A stretch of 16,803 nt of DNA from Devosia sp. Lineage in GTDB: Bacteria > Pseudomonadota > Alphaproteobacteria > Rhizobiales > Devosiaceae. Shown piece by piece: positions 1-7,146 of this stretch. The notes under the pieces were generated by a model that had not been told where the DNA came from, made no database searches, and saw only the letters and a list, made by a program, of their open reading frames with translations. The stretch is from NCBI GenBank assembly GCA_028290245.1, contig JAQGKG010000316.1, forward strand, positions 1 through 16,803. Direction: 5' to 3'. Within the stretch, counting starts at the first letter, position 1. Each line of letters starts with the position of its first letter. The translations under genes were made by a program, and so were the position numbers.

Positions 1-232
1 AGTTGACCAAAATGACGCCAGCAACATGCCCCAAGCGGCCAATGCACCCGGACTTGGCCCTTCGCTGGGCTCGGCAGGCATCAGAGCAATATGTGACCTC
101 GTCTCAACGGTCGCGACTTTGTCGTCAGACAAACGACCGGCTGCAGCTTGCACAGGTCTTGACGGGCAGACATCCCGCTTTCTCGACGCGTTTTACCGCT
201 TGGTGCCTCGTTCCCCATGCTATTTCGGCTGT
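1..232. other. No gene recognised at the left edge
   Basis: I see no open frame here with convincing protein content or a ribosome binding site. Open frames that cross this stretch either run antisense through the neighbouring DUF427 gene or have low-complexity, Arg/Pro/Ser-rich translations typical of chance frames in GC-rich DNA. The tail of a feature beginning outside the window cannot be excluded. Confidence 0.4.
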
Positions 233-730
233 TCACCAGCCAAGCGATCCGGGTTCGCCCTTGAACGGCCCGATAATGCCAGGGGTGATCCAACCACCAT
301 AGAAACTGCCCGGTTGTGGCGTAACGATCGCACCGCCGAGCGTACAGCGATCCATCGGTCCAGCATAAAATGCCAGGAAGCCGGCGATAGGTGTAAAGCT
401 GCCGGTTGGACCGACGTAGCGCCATGCCGCCCGCGCAGCGACCTTGCCGTTCGCTACCACATCAAAATAGTCTGCGCGCCCTTTCCACTCGCACAGGCTG
501 GTGCCTGGCGTTGGCTTAAGGGCGCTCATCTCAATGAAATCAGGGGAAATGTAGTAGACGGGCGGGTGACTGGTTTCGAGAACCCGGAAACATTCAGCCG
601 CGTCCACGATAAGCCTTCCGCCAAAGATGATCTGAACGCGTGTGTCGACACGCTCCAGCCGAGGCGGTCTCGGATAATCCCAGACGCTTTCCTCGCCAGG
701 CAGAGGCTTGATCGGGATGGGTAAACCCAC
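233..730 (-). CDS. DUF427 domain-containing protein
   Basis: A 165-residue cytoplasmic protein of the DUF427 family, whose biochemical role is not established. The family pattern is visible. Near the N-terminus is SVWDYPRPPRLE, then a strand reading VQIIFGG, the hallmark RVLETSHPPVYYI, CEWKGRADYFDV in the middle, and the C-terminal FYGGWITPGIIGPFKG followed by GSLGW. There is no signal peptide or membrane segment. I place the start at GTG 730 because GGAG lies eight bases upstream. An in-frame TTG at 754 would add eight residues but has no such site. The gene stands alone on its strand and diverges from the small hypothetical gene at 886. Family assignment is secure; function is unknown. Confidence 0.88.
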   Translation of the reverse strand: MGLPIPIKPLPGEESVWDYPRPPRLERVDTRVQIIFGGRLIVDAAECFRVLETSHPPVYYISPDFIEMSALKPTPGTSLCEWKGRADYFDVVANGKVAARAAWRYVGPTGSFTPIAGFLAFYAGPMDRCTLGGAIVTPQPGSFYGGWITPGIIGPFKGEPGSLGW

Positions 731-885
731 AGTAAGTGCTCCAAACACCGGCAACCTTGCCGTACCCTATCCTACGCGCAAGAGCGCGCTCTGGATTTGG
801 GGGCCGCCTGCTGTTGTTAGATCGAACGCTGCCTCACGCTCATGTCAACTGCCCAAGTTCCTGCCGTTGCGACAGCGCTGGCGAG

Positions 886-1251
886 GTGACAGGATGCCGG
901 CCTGTTCGGGGGCATCATGAAGATCAGACAGCGCACGGGCGGACTGGGAGCCAACGGTTTCCTGTCAAATCGATCCATGACCTGCGGCGTCGCATCGCCG
1001 CCTTGGCGGACGAGCTATTCGTCGCCGACGAGGCGTGGGAATTTAACTGCCTCGGGATGTACGAGCAGCCAACTTGGGAGAAGCCGCTAATGGGAATGAA
1101 GCCCGTCCGGCGGTCTGGGTTGATCACCCCGGAAGGCCAAATATACTGGAGACAGCCTGGCGATGGCGTCTCGAACAGCGAGTGGAGCAATTGGGCCGGT
1201 GTGGCCGAAGAGTTCGTCGATCCCGAGCACATGCCTAAGCCGATCGATTAG
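886..1251 (+). CDS. Small hypothetical protein, 5' end uncertain
   Basis: From about position 961 to the TAG at 1249-1251 the frame looks coding. Third positions are mostly G or C, and the translation is a balanced soluble sequence that includes SIHDLRRRIAALADELF, AWEFNCLGMYEQPTWEKP, SGLITPEGQIYWRQPGDG and a closing FVDPEHMP. I do not recognise the family. No good start exists in this frame: GTG 886 lacks a ribosome binding site and the codons between 886 and 961 look non-coding. An ATG at 917 lies in the +1-shifted frame and its codons look more natural up to about 960. The gene may therefore have lost its true start, or carry a frameshift near 958-965. The coordinates give the longest reasonable version. 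Confidence 0.45.
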   Translation: MTGCRPVRGHHEDQTAHGRTGSQRFPVKSIHDLRRRIAALADELFVADEAWEFNCLGMYEQPTWEKPLMGMKPVRRSGLITPEGQIYWRQPGDGVSNSEWSNWAGVAEEFVDPEHMPKPID

Positions 1252-1675
1252 GTATCGTCGTAATGGTCCGCGTTTTGTCACCAGCACGTCCTCTGCGGTT
1301 TTCTGCATTAGGTGATAGGGCAGCCTCGCGATTCCAGGGGGACCGACTGCGATTATTACTAGGACAAGCCCACTCCGCGCAAACTGAACGGCAGCCTGTA
1401 CTGTTGACGCTGGTCCGGCAGCCGCCTCGCTATGTGGATCGCGCCCGACGCTCCTGTAGCGCTGCCGAAAGGAATCCTCGTCCTTCCCCACTCGAACAAT
1501 TAAGCCGCTTTCGACCCGAATTAGTCAGCGGAGCCTGCAAAGGGCGAGTGTCTGCTTTCCGACCACTTCCACCCAATAGCTTCCTGACGCTAGCGACCCC
1601 TTTTCGGCTATTGGGGGTAGCGCTCGTGCACTAACGCGTTCCCTTAGTTTAGCAACGGTTTGCCGCCAAAGGAAA

Positions 1676-1700
1676 GCCCCGCCAGTGGTACTGGCGGGGC
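1676..1700. terminator. Perfect 11-bp hairpin, terminator-like
   Basis: GCCCCGCCAGT, a GGT loop, then ACTGGCGGGGC form a perfect stem. Read on the minus strand the hairpin is followed by TTTCCTTT, which fits a weak intrinsic terminator for transcripts coming from the beta-barrel gene about 250 bases away. On the plus strand no T-run follows, so it could instead be a structured RNA element. Confidence 0.5.
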
Positions 1701-1720
1701 CTATCGGCGAACCTGCGGCC

Positions 1721-1748
1721 GGTCCTTTCGAGGACCTGTCTTCTTTTG
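1721..1748 (+). terminator. TTCG-loop hairpin followed by a T-rich tract
   Basis: GGTCCT, a TTCG tetraloop and AGGACC (1721-1736) are followed by TGTCTTCTTTTG. The arrangement fits a Rho-independent terminator on the plus strand, although the stem is only 6 bp. No obvious protein gene lies just upstream on this strand, so it may end a small RNA. Confidence 0.4.
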
Positions 1749-1762
1749 CCCTCCGGCGGGCA
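1747..1762. repeat. Short inverted repeat (third hairpin)
   Basis: TGCCC, a six-base TCCGGC loop, then GGGCA. The stem is short but it follows directly on the T-tract of the preceding hairpin, making it the third predicted fold within 90 bases. Confidence 0.3.
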
Positions 1763-1808
1763 CGAGTCAGTTCAATCCATCGCGGGTCGAATTGATTTTT
1801 TCCAACTG

Positions 1809-1825
1809 GATAAAACCATTTTATC
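1809..1825. repeat. AT-rich inverted repeat (fourth hairpin)
   Basis: GATAAAA, a CCA loop and TTTTATC form a perfect 7-bp palindrome. It could be a weak hairpin or a protein binding site. Its AT richness contrasts with the GC-rich hairpins just to the left. Confidence 0.3.
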
Positions 1826-1952
1826 GATCAATGGACACCCGGTAGCCTGTTGAAAACGTTCGATCTTATCGCTGGAAAATAGTGCCTTTGAACCTTACTT
1901 GGATAAAAGAATTCAAGCGCCGACCTTTAAAAAACCCAGCAAACGAGGCTAA

Positions 1953-2627
1953 CTAGAACTTGTAGTTGATGCCGGCGCGGACGACGCTGAAGCGCTGGGT
2001 CACGTCCTGGCTGCCGACGGACAGGCCGGTGTAGGTCTGGGTACCAAGATCGACATAAAGGTATTCGGCCTTCAGCGAGATGTTCTCGGTGGCCTGGGCC
2101 TCGAGGCCGGCACCGACGGTCCAGCCCATGTGGGTGGCGGACTGCGAAGTGGTGACGCCGTTCGCAGCATTGACGCTGGCCGTGCCGCGACCAGCGGCGA
2201 AACCACCGGTGACATAGGGCATGACCTGGCCGAAGCTCATGCCGGCGCGACCGCGAACCGTGCCGAAGAAATCGACGCCGGCCTTGAATGTATCGGCGCC
2301 AACGGCTTCGCTGTAGCTGACGCCAGACCATTGCAGGTCGGCCTCGGTACCCAGCACGAAGCCGCCCATATCGAGATTGTAACCAGCCTGCACGCCAACG
2401 GCCGGGCCACTGGTGTTGTTATCGAGTGCGACGCCGCCAATGGTCTGCCGGCGTGTCACGCCGCCCCAGCCGTAGTCGGCGTTGACGCCAGCGTAAAAGC
2501 CGGACCAGCCGGAAGCTGGTGCAGCAGAATAGATTGGGCTCGCGCCGCTGTTCCAGCCGAGATCGGCGGCCTGTGCAGTGGCAGAAACCATTACAAATGC
2601 GGTGAGCATGATGCCAAGGCGCTTCAT
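1953..2627 (-). CDS. Outer-membrane beta-barrel protein (Omp25/Omp31-like porin family)
   Basis: A 224-residue secreted protein predicted to form an eight-strand beta-barrel in the outer membrane. Residues 1-20 are a classic signal peptide (MKRLGIMLTAFVMVSATAQA) with cleavage before ADLGWN. The mature part alternates polar and aromatic or glycine residues in strand-like runs, such as GWSGFYAGVNADYGWG, PAVGVQAGYNLDMGGFVLG, FGTVRGRAGMSFG and SLKAEYLYVDLG. It ends in FSVVRAGINYKF, with the terminal phenylalanine used by the BAM outer-membrane insertion machinery. ATG 2627 is preceded by GAGGAC at good spacing. The gene follows dacA on the same strand with a gap of 165 bases and is probably transcribed from its own promoter. 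Its exact role (porin, structural or adhesin) cannot be read from the sequence. Confidence 0.9.
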   Translation of the reverse strand: MKRLGIMLTAFVMVSATAQAADLGWNSGASPIYSAAPASGWSGFYAGVNADYGWGGVTRRQTIGGVALDNNTSGPAVGVQAGYNLDMGGFVLGTEADLQWSGVSYSEAVGADTFKAGVDFFGTVRGRAGMSFGQVMPYVTGGFAAGRGTASVNAANGVTTSQSATHMGWTVGAGLEAQATENISLKAEYLYVDLGTQTYTGLSVGSQDVTQRFSVVRAGINYKF

Positions 2628-2732
2628 GGGGTGTCCTCAATAAGGTCGTTAACGTTGAGGGCAAAATGCGACCGAACCCATTAATGCAGCGGTAAGGAAC
2701 AAGGTTAACGCCATGCGGATACACCATAGCTC

Positions 2733-2755
2733 GCGCTCACATTTGCGTTGAGCGC
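2733..2755. repeat. Inverted repeat between dacA-like and omp genes
   Basis: GCGCTCA, nine bases, then TGAGCGC: a perfect 7-bp dyad. It lies 38 bases past the carboxypeptidase stop and 106 bases before the beta-barrel start. No T-run follows on the minus strand, so it may be an operator or a terminator that works with Rho. Confidence 0.25.
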
Positions 2756-2792
2756 ATGGAACCGTTTGATGTGGTGATGCAGCGCGGCGGAA

Positions 2793-3950
2793 CTAGCGCG
2801 TAGCGGGCCGAGGACGAGGAACCGGCGTGGTGCCGCCGGTCGCAACGGGCGCAAGACTCGGGCGTAGGTCGCCTGCCAGCGCGGCTTCATTGATCGCGAC
2901 GGGATAGAGTAGAGCATGGGCCGGGCGTGGGCGCGGCAGGCTGACGCCGACGGCAACTCGGCCAAGGTCGGTGGCCACGTAGGAGGCCGGCACAATGGTA
3001 TCGATCAGGTTGCTGGGCTGGCCTTTGAGGCCGAGCGGAAAGGCGGCTTCCTGGCCGGCGACGTAGGTCTTGGCATCCTTGCCGCAAATCAGTGATCGCA
3101 TATCGACCGGGGGAGCGCCGACGTCATTGGCAAGGGTTAGGACCGTCTGGCCGCTGGGCTGCATGGCGCCGTTGAGGCCCTTGAGGAGCAGATCGGCGGC
3201 GCGCTCGTTGCGGTCTCGGCCGGACGAGCCGCCTAGCACCACGGCGAGCAGGCGGCGGCCATTGCGCTCGACGGTGGCTACCAGATTTAGCCCAGAGGCA
3301 CAGACGAAGCCGGTTTTCATGCCGGTGGTGCCGGCGAAGCTGCCGAGCAGCTTGTTTTCGGAGTCTAGCTTCTTGCCGTTGAGCACAACCGTGCCGGTGC
3401 CAAAGATCGGCAGATATTGCGGAAAGCTCTGGCGGATATACAGCGACAGCACGGCGAGGTCGCGGGCCGAGGTCACTTGCGCTGGATTGTGCAGCCCGTT
3501 CGGATTTTCGTAATGGGTCGCCGTCAGTCCCATGCGGGCCGAGGCGTCGTTCATCATGGCAACAAAACTGGCTTCATCGCCGCCGACCGTCTCGGCGATG
3601 GCGACCGCGATGTCATTGGCCGATTTGACCAGCATGACATAGAGCGCGTCTTTCATGCTGAGGGCGCTACCGACCGGCAAGCCAGACTTGGATGGCGCTT
3701 CGTTAAATGCGTTCTTCGAAACCACGACGGGCGTATCGAGCGATATCTTACCCGCGGCGATCTGCTCGAAGGCCACATAGGCGGTCATCATCTTGGTCAG
3801 CGATGCCGGGTGCCAGGGCTGTCCGGCGTCCTGCGCATAAAGCACGTTGAAGTTGTCCATATCGACCAGCAGCATCGGATTAGCGCGGGCCGGCGCAAGG
3901 CTCAGCACGGCCAGCAGGAGGGCGAGGACAAGACGACGAGCAAACAGCAC
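2793..3950 (-). CDS. D-alanyl-D-alanine carboxypeptidase (peptidase S11, PBP5/6 type)
   Basis: A 385-residue secreted penicillin-binding protein expected to trim the terminal D-Ala from peptidoglycan pentapeptides. A hydrophobic signal segment ends near APARA. All three S11 active-site motifs are present: SLTK at 50-53 (nucleophile Ser50, Lys53), SAN at 110-112 and KTG at 212-214. The C-terminal 120 residues show no clear PBP5_C-type membrane anchor helix. Instead they contain two PRPRPA motifs, one of them at the extreme C-terminus, so the protein may be soluble in the periplasm or interact through the proline-arginine tail. The start is a choice between GTG 3950 (GGAG ten bases upstream) and TTG 3956 (GGAG four bases upstream). 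I prefer GTG. The gene diverges from the PfpI-like gene. Confidence 0.92.
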   Translation of the reverse strand: MLFARRLVLALLLAVLSLAPARANPMLLVDMDNFNVLYAQDAGQPWHPASLTKMMTAYVAFEQIAAGKISLDTPVVVSKNAFNEAPSKSGLPVGSALSMKDALYVMLVKSANDIAVAIAETVGGDEASFVAMMNDASARMGLTATHYENPNGLHNPAQVTSARDLAVLSLYIRQSFPQYLPIFGTGTVVLNGKKLDSENKLLGSFAGTTGMKTGFVCASGLNLVATVERNGRRLLAVVLGGSSGRDRNERAADLLLKGLNGAMQPSGQTVLTLANDVGAPPVDMRSLICGKDAKTYVAGQEAAFPLGLKGQPSNLIDTIVPASYVATDLGRVAVGVSLPRPRPAHALLYPVAINEAALAGDLRPSLAPVATGGTTPVPRPRPATR

Positions 3951-4112
3951 GGGCAAACGGCTCCGACAGGCGGGGGAAGCGGCATGCTTCTAGCAGCGGT
4001 GGCAGGTTATCTCAATGCAGGCGGGTGGGTGCTGACAGGCATTTGAACTGCTGCTGACATGATGTGTCGCTGAACGGGCACACCAAGGTCCCCACACAGA
4101 GGAGACAGCGAC

Positions 4113-4682
4113 ATGACCACGATGGTAACAATATTAACCGAGGGCTATGCCGATTGGGAAACCGCTATGCTCAATGCGGCCGCCCGTAGTTTTTACGGCA
4201 TCGAAACGCTGTTCGCGACGCCCGGTGGCAGGCAGGTCACTTCATCGGGTGGGCTCAAGGTGACGCCGGACCTGGCGGTGGAAGATATCGACGTCAGCCA
4301 AATTGACGCGTTGGTGGTGAATGGCGGCTCGGTCTGGAGCCAGGATGATGCGCCCGATATCGCCAAGCTGCTGGTCGAAATGCGCGACGCGGGCAAGACG
4401 GTGGCAGGCATTTGCGATGCAACCTTGGCCTTGGCCAAGGCTGGGCTGCTGGACGAAATCGAGCATACATCCAACTCTACCAACAACCTGCCGCCGACTG
4501 GCTACAAGGGGGGAGCCCACTATCAGGATCAGCCATCGGCGGTGGTTGCCGGCAAGATCGTGACCGCGCCGGGCACCGCACCCCTCAGTTTCATGTCCGG
4601 GGTGATGCAGACATTGGGCCTGCGCGGTGGCAATCTTGATTATTATCTCGGCATGCATGCTGCAGAGCATAAGTCGCTATGA
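4113..4682 (+). CDS. DJ-1/PfpI family protein (class I glutamine amidotransferase-like)
   Basis: A 189-residue cytoplasmic protein of the DJ-1/PfpI superfamily. Members act as chaperones, deglycases or proteases, or in stress protection, and sequence does not settle which applies. The nucleophile elbow AGICDATLALAKAGLLD places the reactive cysteine at Cys101. Glu16 in GYADWE fits the acidic residue that tunes this cysteine in DJ-1. The segment VVNGGSVW is the usual strand-loop before the elbow. The family core is full length, without signal peptide or fusion. ATG 4113 is preceded by GGAG at nine bases. An HxlR-type regulator follows on the same strand after 217 bases, and such regulators often sense electrophiles or oxidants, so a shared stress role is plausible but inferred. 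Confidence 0.88.
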   Translation: MTTMVTILTEGYADWETAMLNAAARSFYGIETLFATPGGRQVTSSGGLKVTPDLAVEDIDVSQIDALVVNGGSVWSQDDAPDIAKLLVEMRDAGKTVAGICDATLALAKAGLLDEIEHTSNSTNNLPPTGYKGGAHYQDQPSAVVAGKIVTAPGTAPLSFMSGVMQTLGLRGGNLDYYLGMHAAEHKSL

Positions 4683-4899
4683 GCGTCACTCTTAGTCCGC
4701 CGCCTCGGGCTCGAGCTCAAGCGTCATCTAGTCTGCAAGGCTTTCGATGCGGTCACTCATGGCGGGCTCCTCGGCAATAGTTTTGCCTGAGTGAGAGGTT
4801 TTGCCGCCAGCATGTCAACCGATGTGAAAATTGTACCCTAGGCACAGAAAGGAACCGTGGCTATATTAGTGACCAAATACCCGTTCCAAGGTCCGCCCC

Positions 4900-5316
4900 A
4901 TGTCCCTCCACGACACCTCAAAATCCTCCAACTGCCACGCTATGAGCGATGTTCTCAATCGCATCGGCGACAAGTGGAGCGTCATGGTTGTCGGCATGTT
5001 GGGTCGCAATGGCACGCTGCGCTTCAACGAACTCAAGCGCACCATCAATGGCGTATCGCAGCGCATGTTGACGCTGACCCTGCGCAATCTCGAGCGCGAT
5101 GGCCTTGTCACCCGCACCATTTATCCGGAAGTGCCGCCGCGGGTCGAATATAGCCTGACCGAAATGGGCAAGACGCTGGACGGCCCGATCAGCAAGCTGT
5201 GGGATTGGTCGGCCGAGCATCATACCGCCATCATTGATGCCCGTGCCGTTTATGACGCGCGGGCAACCGCAGTCGCCGCCGCCGAGCCACGCAAAGTTGC
5301 CTACGCGCAAGGGTGA
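4900..5316 (+). CDS. HxlR-family winged-helix transcriptional regulator
   Basis: A 138-residue DNA-binding protein. The HxlR signature runs from IGDKWSVMVVGML through LRFNELKRTINGVSQRMLTLTLRNLERDGLVTR (recognition helix) to the wing TIYPEVPPRVEYSLTEMG. Cys12, just before the first helix, sits where YodB/HypR-type members carry a redox-sensing cysteine, so the protein may respond to quinones, aldehydes or disulfide stress. This is inference. The last 25 residues are an Ala-rich tail. Only a weak AAGG lies before ATG 4900. A TATATT at 4862-4867 could be a -10 element, but I see no matching -35. Candidate targets are the upstream PfpI-like gene and the convergent MATE gene. Confidence 0.92.
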   Translation: MSLHDTSKSSNCHAMSDVLNRIGDKWSVMVVGMLGRNGTLRFNELKRTINGVSQRMLTLTLRNLERDGLVTRTIYPEVPPRVEYSLTEMGKTLDGPISKLWDWSAEHHTAIIDARAVYDARATAVAAAEPRKVAYAQG

Positions 5317-5319
5317 GAC

Positions 5320-5345
5320 TTACCCCTCCCTTTGGGGAGAGGTAA
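5320..5345. terminator. Hairpin between convergent HxlR and MATE genes
   Basis: TTACCCCTCCC, a TTTG loop and GGGAGAGGTAA form an 11-bp stem with one C/A mismatch. It fills the 34-base gap between two converging genes, so it most likely terminates both. It lacks a long T-run on either strand. Such CCTCCC/GGGAGG hairpins can also be dispersed repeats. Confidence 0.55.
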
Positions 5346-5350
5346 CCACT

Positions 5351-6708
5351 CTAAACCAGCGCTACGATCTTCTTCTTCATCCAGACGAAGCGATACCAAC
5401 TCGCCTGCAGCACCATCATCATGGTGAAGCTGGTGGCATAGGCAATCCAGATGCCGGTCGGGCCGAGGCTAGTCTGGCTAAGCCAGATTGCCCCAGGTAG
5501 TTCGATGCAGAGAATGCAGGCTAGGGCGATCGCCATCGGCGCATAGACTGTGCCGCTGGCGCGCATGATGCCGGAGAAGATAACGCTCCAGCCGAAGAAC
5601 AATATGCTCCACAGCACGACATGCAGCAGCGTCTCGGTCAGTTCGATCACCGCGGGGTCGGTGATGAACAGTGCAACCGCATTCTGGCTGAACAGGTATG
5701 CGAGTACGATCAGCCCACCGGTAATGACGAGGTTCATCAGCAGCGCCGTCCGCGTGATGGCACCCAGTTGCTGCATCTGGCCGGCGCCGATGGCCTGGGC
5801 GGCAAAGATCGATGCGGCAATGCCGATCGACATCGCCGGAAACTGCACATAGCTCATCACCTGGCCGAGCGCGCCATAAGCGGCGGTGGCGTCCGAGCCG
5901 AACCGGTTGACCAACCCGATCACCACGATGCCGGCGAGCGACGAGATGATCATCTGCAGGCCCGCCGGCACGCCCAGCTTTAGGATCAGGCCCAGCAGCT
6001 TGAAATCGGGGCGCACGACGGCGGTGAGCAGGGTGCTGTCCGGTGCCAGCGGCATGTTGCGGGCGCGCATGTAGACGAACAGGAAGATCAGCACGGTGAC
6101 GAAGCCGGCAATCGTCGCCACGGCGGCGGCATTGACGCCAATCTGTGGCAGGCCGAACCAGCCGAGGTCAGCGCCGGCGTTACCACCAGCCCGACCACCA
6201 TCGACATGATCAGCGAGAATAGCGGCGTCACCGTATCGCCAACGCCACGCAGCACCGAGGTGGCGACGAAGAACACGAAGAACGCCGGCATGCAGACAAA
6301 CATGATGCGAGCATAGCCGACGGCGATCGCCAGAATATTGGCCGGTGCGCCCAGGATTGACAGGATCTGCTCGGTCCAGATGCCGCCAGCGATGGCTACG
6401 ATGATGCCGAGGACGATCACTGCCGCCAGCGTCGTGCCGGTGATCTGCTTGACCTTGTCGACATTACCCGCGCCCCAAGCCTGGCCGATCAGCACGGTCG
6501 ATCCGGCCGACAGTCCAATAGTAAAGCTGAGCAGCAGGAACATGATAGGAAAGAAGGTGGCCATGGCCGCCAGCGCTTCAACGCCGATTAGCTGGCCGAC
6601 GTAGATGGCATTGACCGTGCCCGATAGCGCCTGCAAAATATTTGCGGCCATCAGCGGCACGAGAAACACGGCGAACCGTTGCCAGAGCGGCCTTGTTTGG
6701 GGGATCAT
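5351..6708 (-). pseudogene. MATE-family multidrug efflux transporter, frameshifted
   Basis: Two overlapping frames together make one MATE transporter of about 452 residues with twelve expected membrane helices. MATE proteins are inner-membrane drug/cation antiporters. The first part (6708 down to about 6168) runs from MIPQTRPLWQRFAVFLVP through MVVGLVVTPAL. The second continues as GWFGLPQIGVNAAAVATIAG down to the stop at 5351. Between 6168 and 6167 the text fits a single missing base: restoring one T makes ALILGWFGL, the sequence expected for the family. As written, the first frame ends after an unrelated tail and the second has no proper start. Either the gene is inactivated or the base was missed in sequencing. 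ATG 6708 has GGAG seven bases upstream. The rest of the coding sequence looks intact, so decay is recent if real. Confidence 0.85.
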
Positions 6709-6839
6709 TAGAACTCTCCGAAAACCTCTTGAAGGATAGCGTCACGTCGTTGGCCCAAAGGCAGCCTGAAAATCAGGCCGGGGACCATTTTACACCCGAT
6801 GTTTCGGATGCCGGCTGGACGGACGCAGGAGGCGTGGAG

Positions 6840-6941
6840 ATGACACGGCTGGCTGTGTACGCGCGAGGGCAGGGTGCGTCAATGTGTCTTGGCTGCGTGT
6901 GGTTGGCGGTATATCTGGCGCGTCTCTGGCTTGCAGCCTGA
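6840..6941 (+). CDS. Possible 33-residue hydrophobic small protein
   Basis: A short frame preceded by a perfect AGGAGG (6827-6832) with seven bases to ATG 6840. The peptide begins MTRLAVYARGQGAS, then a hydrophobic stretch with two cysteines and two tryptophans (MCLGCVWLAVYLARLWLAA), long enough to cross a membrane once. There is no recognisable family. It lies in the 261-base gap between the MATE gene and tRNA-Leu. Against it: a candidate tRNA promoter overlaps its last codons, and short hydrophobic frames arise by chance in GC-rich DNA. The Shine-Dalgarno quality is the main support. Confidence 0.35.
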   Translation: MTRLAVYARGQGASMCLGCVWLAVYLARLWLAA

Positions 6942-6959
6942 TCCGACCTGCGCTAGAGA
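6931..6959 (+). promoter_or_regulatory. Candidate promoter for tRNA-Leu
   Basis: TTGCAG (6931-6936) and TAGAGA (6954-6959) are separated by 17 bases and end 10 bases before the first tRNA base. Spacing and position fit a sigma70-type promoter; both boxes are imperfect. Confidence 0.4.
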
Positions 6960-6969
6960 CTTTTCCCGT

Positions 6970-7053
6970 GCCCTCCTGGCGGAATGGTAGACGCAGAGGA
7001 TTCAAAATCCTCCGTCGCAAGACGTGCCGGTTCGAGTCCGGCGGAGGGCACCA
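6970..7053 (+). tRNA. tRNA-Leu (anticodon CAA)
   Basis: A complete cloverleaf can be folded by eye. Acceptor GCCCTCC pairs with GGAGGGC, and the anticodon stem GAGGA/TCCTC encloses loop TTCAAAA with anticodon CAA, reading UUG. The long variable arm typical of leucine tRNAs is present, the T-loop is TTCGAGT, and an encoded ACCA closes the 84-base gene. A TTTT follows directly and may end transcription. Confidence 0.97.
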
Positions 7054-7146
7054 TTTTCTGACATCACCGAGTGTGATCGCGATCCAATTGGGAACCGCAT
7101 CGCCTGCATATCATTGGCTGCTCCACACACTTTAAGGAGCAACGCC

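Larger units (their letters stand above)
1252..1952. other. About 700 bases without a convincing gene
   Basis: Open frames here give Arg/Pro/Ser-rich translations without recognisable domains and lack ribosome binding sites, so I treat the stretch as non-coding. Its right half holds four successive inverted repeats, listed separately, and might encode an RNA. The left half (about 1260-1660) has no strong symmetry that I can see. It may be decayed sequence. Confidence 0.5.

Noticed and set aside
26..724. Long plus-strand open frame of 232 codons
   Set aside because: It runs antisense through the DUF427 gene, which has clear family motifs. The antisense translation has no recognisable domain.
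1087..1491. 134-codon minus-strand frame overlapping the hypothetical gene at 886
   Set aside because: No ribosome site and no recognisable domain. It overlaps the better-supported coding stretch on the plus strand, and third-position composition favours the plus strand from 961.
1263..1634. 123-codon plus-strand frame
   Set aside because: Arg/Pro/Ser/Leu-rich chance translation with no motif. I treat it as non-coding.
2130..2684. 184-codon plus-strand frame opposite the first beta-barrel gene
   Set aside because: It mirrors the barrel gene, has a His/Gly/Ala-rich chance composition and no ribosome site. The minus-strand protein has a signal peptide and terminal Phe.
2640..2710. CtrA-type TTAA-N7-TTAA box before the beta-barrel gene
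   Set aside because: A TTAA and a TTA occur on the minus strand near 2690-2706, but with eight-base spacing and an incomplete second half, so the match is too weak.
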